Of a stretch of 64,000 nt of DNA, positions 36,253 through 45,296 are shown one piece after another. A program made the position numbers and the translations under genes. This DNA is from Hydrogenimonas sp. (GTDB lineage Bacteria > Campylobacterota > Campylobacteria > Campylobacterales > Hydrogenimonadaceae), in NCBI GenBank assembly GCA_003945285.1, contig AP019005.1, positions 1,302,001 to 1,366,000 of the forward strand. The letters run 5' to 3'. A model generated the notes under the pieces. That model was not told the origin of the DNA. It saw only the letters and a program-made list of their open reading frames with translations, and searched no databases. Each line of letters opens with the position of its first letter. Positions within the stretch are counted from its first letter, which is position 1.

Positions 36253-36417
36253 CCGACCTTACGCAAAATCCGCACGCCGAGCGGGATTTGCCCTATGGGA
36301 CGCTGCAAAATATCTAAAAACTGCTGACGCCTTCGGCGCCCTGTCGGGCAAGCGCAGTTTTTTGAACGATATTTTTCCGCTCAAATCCCGGGGCTGACAA
36401 ATTTTGCGTAAGGTCGG
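36253..36417. repeat. Long imperfect palindrome, type 1, copy C (165 bp)
   Basis: The ends CCGACCTTACGCAAAAT (36253-36269) and ATTTTGCGTAAGGTCGG (36401-36417) are a perfect 17 bp inverted repeat. Inside, GCGGGATTTG pairs with CAAATCCCG, AAAATATC with GATATTTT (by way of small bulges), and AAAACTGC with GCAGTTTT. The apical loop carries GCCTTCGGCGCCC. It is the clearest member of the family. Copies C and d and the half copy together fill the 408 bp gap 36245-36652. Confidence 0.8.
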
Positions 36418-36420
36418 TTA

Positions 36421-36571
36421 CTGATGTTACGCAAAGCTTGAGCAAAGCCCAAGCTTTGGCGGGGACTGTCCGTCCCCTGCACCCCCCTAAAGCTACGAAA
36501 ACAAGCGAAGCGCAGTTTCTTTAGTAAATCTAAGATTTCGAGATGACGTTACGCTTTTTGCGTAACGTCAG
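36421..36571 (+). repeat. Dispersed intergenic repeat, type 2, copy d
   Basis: Runs from CTGATGTTACGCAAAGC to GCTTTTTGCGTAACGTCAG, which are near-perfect inverted ends. Between them are AAAGCCCAAGCTTTGG, GGGGACTGTCCGTCCCC, CACCCCCCTAAAGCTACG and AAATCTAAGATTTCGAG. The right end is itself a hairpin, GACGTTACGC-TTTTT-GCGTAACGTC. It abuts palindrome copy C on its left and the half copy on its right. Confidence 0.7.
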
Positions 36572-36572
36572 T

Positions 36573-36645
36573 AACTTACTGACCTTACGCAAAATCCGCA
36601 CGCCGAGCGGGATTTGCCCTGCGGAATTGTGAAAAATATCCAAAG
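36573..36645 (+). repeat. Half copy (left arm) of the type 1 palindrome
   Basis: AACTTACTGACCTTACGC followed by AAAATCCGCACGCCGAGCGG and GATTTGCCCT repeats 36243-36294 almost exactly, apart from a 4 bp CCGA difference. The copy decays after AAAAATATC at about 36640 and has no right arm. It ends near the convergent HAD phosphatase gene. Confidence 0.7.
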
Positions 36646-36652
36646 TGCACCT

Positions 36653-37480
36653 CTAAATTTTCAACTCCTCTTGCAGAAACCTGGCCACCGCATCTTCGTC
36701 GTTGCTCCAGGGAAGTACGATGTCGGCCCGCTCCTTGAGTTCGTCTATCGCGTTGGAGACCGCTATCTTGCGGCCGGCGGCGGCAAAAAGGCCTATATCG
36801 TTGTGGCTGTCCCCGAAAACGGTTGTCTCCTCGCTCTTTACACCCTCTATCTGCTCCAGTTTCCGAAGTGCGTGGGATTTGTCACCTTCAGGATGCATCA
36901 CCGTCATGAACCAGCACTCCATATAGGGATCTTTCGAGCGCTTTATTTCGATATCGGGTCCGAATCTCTCTTTCAGCTCCTCTTCCAGCGCGGCCGTCAC
37001 CTCCTCGCTCTCCATGTAGACGATCTTCAGGTTTCTATCCATCGCCCGAAGGGGATCGGCATCCAGAACCCTTCTGTCGTTGTGGTAGGTTTCAAGAAGC
37101 TCCTCCTGGTACCGGTTTCTCTCCTTCGGGTAGATGAAACGCTCGGTACCGCTCTCGTCCAGACCGACAAGCAGGGGGTAAGCACCGGCGACTCTGCGGC
37201 CACACTCTATTATCTCGTCGGCGATCTCCCTGTTTAGCGAGCAGACATCCACTATCTTTCCATCGGGAGCGGCTATCATGACACCGTCCAGAAGTATCAA
37301 CGGCTCTTTCAGATGCAGGCCCTCCAGCAGTTTGACTACACCCGTATAGCTGCGTGCCGTAGCCACGGAGAGCCTGGCACCGCCCTCTACCGCCCTGTTC
37401 CATAGAGAAACGCTGAAACCGCTCAAAGAGAGATCGCTGCGTAAAAAGGTCTTGTCCAGATCGGTAAGAAAAAGTTTCAC
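36653..37480 (-). CDS. HAD superfamily phosphatase (Cof-like)
   Basis: The product has 275 residues. Motif I is FLTDLDKTFL (4-13; nucleophile Asp7, acid Asp9), motif II is SVATARS, motif III a Lys in GDKSHAL, and motif IV GDSHNDIGLFAAAG. The C2-type cap is inserted between. Such enzymes dephosphorylate sugar phosphates or nucleotides, and the substrate cannot be predicted. It is convergent with the DUF503 operon and divergent from ppa, 109 bp from its start. Confidence 0.85.
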   Translation of the reverse strand: MKLFLTDLDKTFLRSDLSLSGFSVSLWNRAVEGGARLSVATARSYTGVVKLLEGLHLKEPLILLDGVMIAAPDGKIVDVCSLNREIADEIIECGRRVAGAYPLLVGLDESGTERFIYPKERNRYQEELLETYHNDRRVLDADPLRAMDRNLKIVYMESEEVTAALEEELKERFGPDIEIKRSKDPYMECWFMTVMHPEGDKSHALRKLEQIEGVKSEETTVFGDSHNDIGLFAAAGRKIAVSNAIDELKERADIVLPWSNDEDAVARFLQEELKI

Positions 37481-37554
37481 GGTAAATACTCTTTATCTCA
37501 AATTGCGCAATTGTAACATAACGCCGTTTGATTTGATTTTCAAAGACATTGCGC

Positions 37555-37560
37555 TAAAAT
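37555..37560 (+). promoter_or_regulatory. Candidate -10 box for ppa
   Basis: TAAAAT 29 bp before the ppa ATG, downstream of a T-rich stretch. A weak match only. Confidence 0.35.
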
Positions 37561-37589
37561 TCCGCATCAACCAAACAGGAGAGTTACCG

Positions 37590-38108
37590 ATGGATATTTC
37601 CAAAATAGGCAGCGGTGAGTGCCCGGACAAGGTCCATGCGCTTATCGAGATCCCGTACGGATCGAACATAAAGTACGAAATCGACAAAGAGAGCGGCGCA
37701 ATCTTCGTAGACAGGGTGCTCTACTCGGCCATGTTCTACCCTGCAAACTACGGATTCGTTCCCAACACACTGGCCGACGACGGCGACCCGATCGACATCC
37801 TTGTGCTTAACGACTACCCGGTACAGGCCGGAACCGTAATCAAGTGTCGTCTCATAGGCGTTTTGATTATGGAGGACGAGGCAGGGATGGACGAGAAGCT
37901 GCTCGCGGTTCCGGTTACCAAGATCGACCCCTCCTACGATGCTATAGAGAGCTATGAAGATCTTCCCAAAGCCCAACTCAACAAGATCAAAAACTTCTTT
38001 GAAACCTACAAGATGCTGGAGCCCAACAAGTGGGTCAAGGTGAAAGATTTCAAAGGAAAAGATGAAGCTGTAAAACTGCTCGAAGCGGCGGAGAAAAACT
38101 ACAGATAA
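37590..38108 (+). CDS. ppa: Inorganic pyrophosphatase
   Basis: Family I soluble pyrophosphatase of 172 residues, hydrolysing PPi to drive biosynthesis. The start at ATG 37590 has AGGAGAG upstream; the longer open frame before it covers the promoter. Active-site landmarks are EIPYGSNIKYEID, VDRVLYSAMFYPANYGFVP, the signature DDGDPIDILVL and the C-terminal KVKDFKGKDEA. It stands alone. Confidence 0.96.
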   Translation: MDISKIGSGECPDKVHALIEIPYGSNIKYEIDKESGAIFVDRVLYSAMFYPANYGFVPNTLADDGDPIDILVLNDYPVQAGTVIKCRLIGVLIMEDEAGMDEKLLAVPVTKIDPSYDAIESYEDLPKAQLNKIKNFFETYKMLEPNKWVKVKDFKGKDEAVKLLEAAEKNYR

Positions 38109-38121
38109 CCGCTTTGAGACT

Positions 38122-38151
38122 CCCGTCCCCGAAGAGCTCCCGGGAGACGGG
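38122..38151. terminator. Weak hairpin between ppa and the amidase gene
   Basis: CCCGTC (38122-38127) pairs with GACGGG (38146-38151), and CTCCCGGGAG within the loop is self-complementary. It lies between convergent genes but no T run follows on either strand. Confidence 0.35.
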
Positions 38152-38217
38152 AAAAGATCGCATCACTCTTCGGCGGCACACCTATATGCAGAGCTTTCGG
38201 TACCCCTACTCTCTTTT

Positions 38218-39699
38218 TCATATGCCGTTGTGGTATATATAACTCTCTATCCCGTTCGCAATCCCTTCGGCAAGCAGCTTCTGGTAGTTGGGGTTGAAAA
38301 GTCTTTTGGCCTCCGTCGGATGTGTGATATAGCCTATCTCTATCAGAACCGCCGGCATCTGTGCACCCACCAGAACCCAGAACGGCCCCTCTCTCACCCC
38401 GTTGTCCACCACACCGCGGTACTTTTTTCTGAGTGATGAGAGTATCTGTTTTTGAAGATCGATAGCAAGCTTGTTCGACTCTACCATCTTCTTGTTGTTG
38501 AGCAGACTCAGGTAGGTGTTTTTGGTATATCTGTCCAGGTCGTTGACATCGGCACGGTTCTCTATGGCGGCTACACGCTTCGCCCTTTCGCTTCTGGCGG
38601 GAGAGAGAAAGTAGGTCTCGATCCCTTTGCTCTTGAAGCGGCTGCTTCTCTTCGGCGCTGCATTCGCATGGATGGAGATGAAAAAATCGGCCTTTTTTCT
38701 GTTTGCGAACCTCGTTCTGTTCTTCAGCGGAATGAATATGTCCCTGTCGCGTGTAAGGTATACTCGAAAACCCCTGCCCTCCAGCACTTTTTTGAGACGT
38801 TTCGCGACAGCCAGTACCGCATCTTTTTCTCTCTTTCTTTTGTACCCGACCGCTCCTGCATCCTTCCCGCCGTGTCCCGGGTCTATGACAACGGTGTAGC
38901 TCTTTTTTCCGTATGCCGCACCGGCAGCTTTCGAAAAGCTTTTTGAGGATAGGTTCGCAGCCGGGCTCTCTTTCGAACGGCTCTTCTCGTTTTTTGCGGA
39001 CGGAGGCAGTGTTATCGTAACCCTCCTGCCGTCGGCGGAAAGCTTCGGTTTGTACGGTGCTCTCGTCTCTATCACGACCCTGACGGTTTTCGGATCGAAT
39101 CTGGCGACTCTTATCTCCTTGAAACCTCTTCCCCTGAAACGCTTGATTGAAAAGGGGACTTTGAGGTTTTTGAGGTCGAATACATAGAGAACTCTCCCTT
39201 TTCTCTCGAGTATGAAGTGCTTTATCGACTTTCTGGCCACCTTACGGTCGAACTCCATTTCAAACCGGCCGTTGATGACCTTGGACTTCATCAGCCGCGG
39301 CCTTTTCGATCCGGTCTTCCCGGTACTATATTTCTGAACGGAAGCGGCCGGCTTCTGGGTGCTTTTCAGACTCTTTTTCGTACCGTTTTTTGCGACGAGC
39401 TCAGGAGCTACGGCTCTGAGTGCGTTTTTGTAGCGTGTAGGGTCGAGCCCCAGGATCTTGGAGGCCTTGATGAGGCCCTGCAGAGCCTTGATCTGTAGAG
39501 TTCTGTTCTGGTCAAGAAGAGCCTTCATATAGAGAGACTGATACTCGTGATAACCCTTCCAGACCACCGACTTCGACTCGGAAGCTATCGATTTCGAGGC
39601 GCTCTCCAGTCGCGCGGAGATCTCTGAAGCCGAAAGCTCCGATAGAAAAAGAGAAGCGGCGAAGAGGAGTGTAAAGAGAGAGAGTACGATGCGGCTTAT
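38218..39699 (-). CDS. N-acetylmuramoyl-L-alanine amidase, AmiA/B/C type
   Basis: Cleaves the amide between muramic acid and the stem peptide during cell separation. The zinc Amidase_3 domain occupies the C-terminal half: VVIDPGHGGKDAGAVG, ISIHANAAP, AVLIEIGYITHPTEAKRL. An N-terminal AMIN-like region carries FEMEFDRKVARKSIKHF and IRVARFDPKTVRVVIETRAP. The first ATG/GTG/TTG in frame is GTG at 39567, but the frame continues upstream into a good signal peptide (SRIVLSLFTLLFAASLFLSELSA), which an exported amidase needs. The only codon with a fitting GGAG site is ATA at 39699-39697, so I extend to it with caution. Confidence 0.88.
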   Translation of the reverse strand: MSRIVLSLFTLLFAASLFLSELSASEISARLESASKSIASESKSVVWKGYHEYQSLYMKALLDQNRTLQIKALQGLIKASKILGLDPTRYKNALRAVAPELVAKNGTKKSLKSTQKPAASVQKYSTGKTGSKRPRLMKSKVINGRFEMEFDRKVARKSIKHFILERKGRVLYVFDLKNLKVPFSIKRFRGRGFKEIRVARFDPKTVRVVIETRAPYKPKLSADGRRVTITLPPSAKNEKSRSKESPAANLSSKSFSKAAGAAYGKKSYTVVIDPGHGGKDAGAVGYKRKREKDAVLAVAKRLKKVLEGRGFRVYLTRDRDIFIPLKNRTRFANRKKADFFISIHANAAPKRSSRFKSKGIETYFLSPARSERAKRVAAIENRADVNDLDRYTKNTYLSLLNNKKMVESNKLAIDLQKQILSSLRKKYRGVVDNGVREGPFWVLVGAQMPAVLIEIGYITHPTEAKRLFNPNYQKLLAEGIANGIESYIYHNGI

Positions 39700-39701
39700 G
39701 G

Positions 39702-40793
39702 CTACTCTCCGTGTACGAGTCTGTGCATCAGCTCTTTTACGGAGATGATCTCCTCGATTCTGTAACCGTTGGAGCCGCTGAAATAGAGCCCCAACTCCCT
39801 GTCTCCCATATAGGCGTCACTCAGCCTGTCGGCGATGCAGTAGCCGACCTCTTTCGCTTCGACGCCGCGTTTGCACGGTGCCACACAGTTGCTTATACAT
39901 TTGATGGCAGGCCCCTCTCTCTTCTCCACCAGATCTATAAGGTTTGTTCTGACACCTCTCGCCGGATAGCCGACCGGTGATTTGAGAAGGAGAATATCCT
40001 CTTTTTTCGCATTCAGCAAAATCTCTTTGAAGTTGTTGTGCGCGTCGCACTCATGGGTACCTATGAAACGTGTCCCCATCTGTACGCCGCTGGCGCCGAG
40101 TTCGATGCACCTTTCGATGTCACTCTTGTCCCATATGCCCCCCGCGGCGAAAACGGGAATACCGCCCCACTCCGCCGCCTCCTGCACGACCGGACCTATC
40201 AGATTTTCAAGCTGATACTCCTCCATCAGGCACTGCTCGTATGTAAAGCCCTGGTGTCCGCCGCTCAGCGGCCCTTCAAGAACGACTGCATCTGGTATTC
40301 GGCCGTAACGCTTCTCCCAGCGTCGGCAGATGAGCCTAAGCGCCTTCGGCGAAGAGACGATCGGGACCAGCGCCACATCGGGATAACCGGTGGTGAACTC
40401 CGGCATATTCGTCGGCAGGCCCGCACCTGTTATGATAATATCCGCCCCGGCTTCGCACGAGTCGGCTACAACGCGGCCGTAGTCGTTTATGGCATAAAGA
40501 ACGTTACATGCCAGAGGAGCGTCGCCGCAGATCTTTCTGGCGTTTTCGAAAATCTTTACAAGGGCCTTTTTGGAGTAGAAGTTTTCTACCTCCAAAGGGC
40601 GGTTCGCCACCAGCTTGTCGGCATAGGCCCTGTTTTCGTAATACCCGGTTCCTACACTGCTTATTACTCCGAGCCCCCCTTCGAGGCTCACATGCCCGGC
40701 CAGCCTGTCCCAGCTTATGCCGACTCCCATACCGCCCTGGATGATCGGATATCTCACTGTATGCTTTCCGATTTTTACAGGTTTGAACTCCAC
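39702..40793 (-). CDS. Nitronate monooxygenase-like FMN oxidoreductase
   Basis: The product is a 363-residue TIM-barrel flavoprotein. YPIIQGGMGVGISWDRLAGH, DIIITGAGLPTNMPEF, PVFAAGGIWDKSDIERC and GASGVQMGTRFIGTHE are the usual nitronate monooxygenase/enoyl-ACP reductase II (FabK-like) FMN-binding segments. A C-terminal cysteine group CISNCVAPCKRG is notable and may bind a metal or cluster. It overlaps the tyrS stop by one base. The substrate is not evident. Confidence 0.85.
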   Translation of the reverse strand: MEFKPVKIGKHTVRYPIIQGGMGVGISWDRLAGHVSLEGGLGVISSVGTGYYENRAYADKLVANRPLEVENFYSKKALVKIFENARKICGDAPLACNVLYAINDYGRVVADSCEAGADIIITGAGLPTNMPEFTTGYPDVALVPIVSSPKALRLICRRWEKRYGRIPDAVVLEGPLSGGHQGFTYEQCLMEEYQLENLIGPVVQEAAEWGGIPVFAAGGIWDKSDIERCIELGASGVQMGTRFIGTHECDAHNNFKEILLNAKKEDILLLKSPVGYPARGVRTNLIDLVEKREGPAIKCISNCVAPCKRGVEAKEVGYCIADRLSDAYMGDRELGLYFSGSNGYRIEEIISVKELMHRLVHGE

Positions 40794-42016
40794 TACTTCA
40801 CCTTCACACGCGCAAATTTTTTCTTTCCTACCTGAAGTATATACTCTCCGGCTTCCAATTGCAAGTCTTTATCCTCTATTTTTTTCTGATCTATCCTCAC
40901 CGCGCCGGCTTGAAGATCACGTCGCGCCTGCGATGTGGAGGGCTCGAGCTTCACCTCTACGAGAGCTTTGGCTATCCAGATGGGGCCCTCTATCTCGTAC
41001 TCCGGTATCTCGGTCGGAATATCTTTCTGCCTGAATACCCTGTTGAACTCTTCACATGCGGCGACAGCCGCGGATCTGTCATGGAATCTCTCCACGATCT
41101 CTTCCGCCAGCATCTCCTTCGCCCTTTTCGGGTGGAGCTTCCCGCTCTCCACATCGGCTTTCAACTTCTCTATCTCAGCAAGAGAACGTCCACTCAGAAG
41201 CTCGTAGTAGCGCCACATCAGTTCATCGCTTATACTCATAACCTTGGCGAACATCACGTTGGGCTCCTCAGCGACACCTATGAAGTTGCCGAGCGACTTG
41301 CTCATCTTCTGGACACCGTCTAGCCCTTCGAGTATCGGCATCATCAGCACGACCTGCTCTTTGCCTACACCGTACGCACGCTGAAGGTGGCGTCCCATGA
41401 GAAGGTTGAACTTCTGGTCCGTTCCGCCTATCTCTATATCGCTCTTCAGAACCACACTGTCATAACCCTGGAAGAGAGGGTAGAAGAACTCGTATAGGGA
41501 GATATCCTGTCCGCCCTTGAACCGCTTCTCGAAGTCGTCCCTCTCCAGCATTCGCGCCACGGTCCTTTTCGACGCCAGCTCGATCATCTCATAGCTGGTG
41601 AGTTTGCCCAGCCAGTCGCTGTTGAAGACCACGACACACTTTTCCGGATCGAGAATTTTGAACACCTGCTCCTCATAGCTCTTCGCATTCTCCTTAACCT
41701 CTTCCTGTGTGAGCTTCTTTCTGGTCTGGCTCTTTCCGGTAGGGTCCCCTATCATCCCCGTAAAATCCCCGATGAGAAACTGGACTATCGCACCATATTT
41801 CTGAAATGTCGCCAGCTTCTGAAGCAGAACGGTATGACCGAGATGAAGATCCGGAGCGGTAGGGTCGAACCCAGCCTTCACGTAGTAGGGTTCACCTTTT
41901 TCGTAGTACCGCTTCAGCAGCTCCACTATCTGCTCTTCGGTTATAATTTCGGCGGCACCGCGTCTTATCTCGTTCAAAGCCTCTTCAATCATCGTTTCAC
42001 TATCCTTCCCTTTCAT
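40793..42016 (-). CDS. tyrS: Tyrosyl-tRNA synthetase
   Basis: Class I synthetase of about 407 residues. The HIGH motif is HLGHT in [18 protein letters not shown], and the KMSKS loop is [15 protein letters not shown]-terminal S4 RNA-binding domain ends the protein ([16 protein letters not shown]). I prefer ATG 42016 (GGAAGG 7 nt upstream) over TTG 42022 or ATG 41992. It lies between rel and the flavin oxidoreductase, overlapping the latter by one base. Confidence 0.95.
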   Translation of the reverse strand: MKGKDSETMIEEALNEIRRGAAEIITEEQIVELLKRYYEKGEPYYVKAGFDPTAPDLHLGHTVLLQKLATFQKYGAIVQFLIGDFTGMIGDPTGKSQTRKKLTQEEVKENAKSYEEQVFKILDPEKCVVVFNSDWLGKLTSYEMIELASKRTVARMLERDDFEKRFKGGQDISLYEFFYPLFQGYDSVVLKSDIEIGGTDQKFNLLMGRHLQRAYGVGKEQVVLMMPILEGLDGVQKMSKSLGNFIGVAEEPNVMFAKVMSISDELMWRYYELLSGRSLAEIEKLKADVESGKLHPKRAKEMLAEEIVERFHDRSAAVAACEEFNRVFRQKDIPTEIPEYEIEGPIWIAKALVEVKLEPSTSQARRDLQAGAVRIDQKKIEDKDLQLEAGEYILQVGKKKFARVKVK

Positions 42017-42037
42017 TTTCAACCCTTCCGACGGTAC

Positions 42038-44194
42038 CTACTGCCTGTAGGCATCCGTCACGCTTACAAGCTCTATCACCTTGAACTTCCGCTCGAGAAG
42101 CTCTTTCAGATGCGCCTGGTCGTGATCTTTGCTCTCGAAAATCACTTCGCAGAGGTTGCTCTGCGATGTCCCGTCACCGAGCTTTATGGATATTATATTG
42201 CACTCTATCTTCGCAAGATATGCCAGCAGTTTGGCGAGTGCCCCCTTCTCGTCCTTGAGTGTTACCAGAAGGCGGTATCTCTGCATCTTGCTCTCGCGCC
42301 ACTCTATAAAAAGCATGGGTGTGCCCTTCTCTATCAGAGCGTTTGCCTTTTCGCAAAACTTATGGTGCACGACCGCTTTGTTCCCCACCTTGAAAGCGAC
42401 AATGGGGTCTCCCCGCTTCGGATGGCAGCAGTAGTCGAACTCGACGTTTCCGATACTCTCCGTAGAGTAGACCGTAAAGTTTTCGAAGTTATAGAGCTTC
42501 AGCTTTCTCTGCGGACGCCGAAGTATTGCCGGAAGAATCGACTTTTTCCGCTTCTCGGCAATATACCTGTGCAGAATCTCCCTGTAGAAGCTCAGATCTC
42601 TCGGCACCCTGTATATCTGGTCCTCGAAAGAGTGGGTTGAGATCCACTCCCTTACCTCCTCGGCGCCGGTTCCGAGTGTTGCGGAGAGTATATTTATCGC
42701 ACTCAGGCGGTCAATCTCTTTGCGCTTTTTGTTGCAGCGTGTCCTCATATGGCTCTTGGCCCTTGAAGTTTTCACCGCATCTATCCATGTACAGTGGTAT
42801 ATGGGCCTGTCGGCGGTTATTATCCTTACAAGATCACCGTTTTTCAGTTCGCTGAGCAGCGACGCCGGCTGCTTGTTGACCAGGGCGGCGCTGGCCCTCT
42901 CTCCCACCTGCGAGTGGACCGCATATGCAAAATCCAGAACCGTTGCACCCCTTGGAAGCGTCACCTGGTCTCCGCCTGGAGTGAAAACGCTTATATCTTC
43001 ACTGTACAGATCGTTTTTCACGAGCTCATAGAACTCTTCGATAGATTCGTTCTGATACTGCAGGTTTTTCAGCCACTCGATATTTATGTTGGAGCCGCCC
43101 TGCTTATACTTCCAGTGCGCGGCTATGCCGTACTCGGCGGTTCTGTGCATTTCGAACGTTCTAATCTGCGCCTCTATGATGGATGTGTCGTCGAAAACGG
43201 TGGTATGGAGCGTCTGGTAGCCGTTCTCCTTCGGAAGGGCCACATAATCTTTGAAACGGGCTATAAGAGGTTTGAAGTTGAGATGCAGCGTTCCGAGCGA
43301 CCGGTAGCAGTCGATGGGCTCTCTCACCAGTATCCTTATCGCCAGTAGATCGAGTATCTCATCTATAGAAATACCTTTGCGCTGCATCTTCAGATATATC
43401 GAGTAGTAGTGCTTGACCCTTCCGAAGATCTCGAAGCTGTCCGCTTTGAAGCCGTTGTGCACCATAAGGGTTTTCACCTTGGAAATGAAGGTGTTGAGCC
43501 TTATCTGGAAATCCTGGCTGTGCGAAGTTATATATTCGTCTATCTTACCGTACTCTTTCGGAAAGAGGTAGTAGAAACTGAGATCTTCGAGCCTGTTTTT
43601 GAGCGCTGCAATACCCAGCCTGTGCGCAATCGGGGCATAGACGACTATAGTCTCTTCCGCGATCCTGTGCCGCTTCGCTTCGCTCAGGGCATCGAGCGTA
43701 AGCATATTGTGGAGTCTGTCGCAGAGCTTTATGACGAGTACGCGGACATCCTCAATGGAGCATATCAGCATCTTGCGGAAGCTGAGAGCCGAAGTGACCA
43801 GCTTCTCGTCCGATGTAGAAGGGACCAGCTCACTGTCTCTGAGTTCGACGATTTTCGTCAGCCCTTCGACGAGGTAGGCCACATCATCTCCGAAACGCTC
43901 CCTTATATCATCTATGCCGAAAGGGGTATCTTCGACGACATCGTGCAGAAGCGCCGCCAAGACCATCGTCTCGTCGGAACTTATGGAGGCGGTTATGGCC
44001 GCTACAAGAATCGGGTGGACAATATAGGGGTCACCGCTTTTCCTCTTCTGCCCCTCGTGAGCCTCTTTTGCGAAGGCGAGCGCATCGGTGATTTTCTGTG
44101 TAGGTGATATCGTCTCGAAAAGAAGCGACTGCGCCTCCGAAACCGTATGGACGGAACGGATCTTCTCAAGCAGCGGCTCTATTGATGGCTGCAC
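42038..44194 (-). CDS. rel: Bifunctional (p)ppGpp synthetase/hydrolase
   Basis: The product has 718 residues. An HD hydrolase domain has HEGQKRKSGDPYIVHP and LAALLHDVVEDT, intact and so likely active. The synthetase domain carries AIRILVREPIDCYRSLGTLH and KENGYQTLHTTVF. TGS (VFTPGGDQVTLPRGATVLDF, ~ residue 400) and a C-terminal ACT domain (YRLLVTLKDEKGALAKLLAY) follow. Campylobacterota have a single Rel/SpoT that mediates the stringent response. It is preceded by rpoZ (9 bp gap), a pairing known from spoT-rpoZ in E. coli. Confidence 0.95.
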   Translation of the reverse strand: MQPSIEPLLEKIRSVHTVSEAQSLLFETISPTQKITDALAFAKEAHEGQKRKSGDPYIVHPILVAAITASISSDETMVLAALLHDVVEDTPFGIDDIRERFGDDVAYLVEGLTKIVELRDSELVPSTSDEKLVTSALSFRKMLICSIEDVRVLVIKLCDRLHNMLTLDALSEAKRHRIAEETIVVYAPIAHRLGIAALKNRLEDLSFYYLFPKEYGKIDEYITSHSQDFQIRLNTFISKVKTLMVHNGFKADSFEIFGRVKHYYSIYLKMQRKGISIDEILDLLAIRILVREPIDCYRSLGTLHLNFKPLIARFKDYVALPKENGYQTLHTTVFDDTSIIEAQIRTFEMHRTAEYGIAAHWKYKQGGSNINIEWLKNLQYQNESIEEFYELVKNDLYSEDISVFTPGGDQVTLPRGATVLDFAYAVHSQVGERASAALVNKQPASLLSELKNGDLVRIITADRPIYHCTWIDAVKTSRAKSHMRTRCNKKRKEIDRLSAINILSATLGTGAEEVREWISTHSFEDQIYRVPRDLSFYREILHRYIAEKRKKSILPAILRRPQRKLKLYNFENFTVYSTESIGNVEFDYCCHPKRGDPIVAFKVGNKAVVHHKFCEKANALIEKGTPMLFIEWRESKMQRYRLLVTLKDEKGALAKLLAYLAKIECNIISIKLGDGTSQSNLCEVIFESKDHDQAHLKELLERKFKVIELVSVTDAYRQ

Positions 44195-44203
44195 ATAAAG
44201 ACC

Positions 44204-44416
44204 TTAGCTCTTTTCCACACCTTCGATCTTCAGATAGCCTTCCGCAATCTCCACGATCGCGATATCGGCAAACTTGTGCTTTTTCTGATCCATATCCACA
44301 AGCGGCTCCGCTCCGGCCGCAAGTTCATTCGCCCTCTTTGAAACCGCCGCGGAGAGGAGGTACCTGTTGAAATTCGCCCTCTCCAGTGCTTTCGCCGCTT
44401 TTTTCTCTAGTCTCAT
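44204..44416 (-). CDS. rpoZ: RNA polymerase omega subunit
   Basis: The product has 70 residues: LEKKAAKALERANFNRYLLS, AVSKRANELAAGAEPLV and HKFADIAIVEIAEGYL. It aids RNA polymerase assembly and carries part of the ppGpp site in enterobacteria. It sits directly upstream of rel with a 9 bp gap. The start has GAGAG upstream. Confidence 0.92.
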   Translation of the reverse strand: MRLEKKAAKALERANFNRYLLSAAVSKRANELAAGAEPLVDMDQKKHKFADIAIVEIAEGYLKIEGVEKS

Positions 44417-44455
44417 TTTTCTCTCCTCTGATTTCTGTTTTCTCTGCTGAATGGG

Positions 44456-44474
44456 GTTACGCCGTCTGCGTAAC
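44456..44474. other. Short GTTACGC hairpin between pyrH and rpoZ
   Basis: GTTACGC (44456-44462) pairs with GCGTAAC (44468-44474) around CGTCT. The same stem, with a TTTTT loop, forms the right end of type 2 repeat copy d at 36549-36567, so this may be a remnant of that family. Confidence 0.4.
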
Positions 44475-44485
44475 TCCTCCGTGAC

Positions 44486-45241
<756 letters not shown>

Positions 45242-45296
45242 TTAAAACAGATATATAGGCACCTCTAGTTGCAACGGCAGAGGTGCGGTCCCCCTC

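Noticed and set aside
36253-36571. CRISPR array
   Set aside because: The repeated units are long palindromes of differing sequence with no regular spacers and no cas genes in the window.
43409-44107. Long plus-strand open frame opposite rel (also 41834-42640, 40038-40835, 55820-56773)
   Set aside because: Antisense shadow frames of strongly coding genes; no recognisable protein features or ribosome sites.
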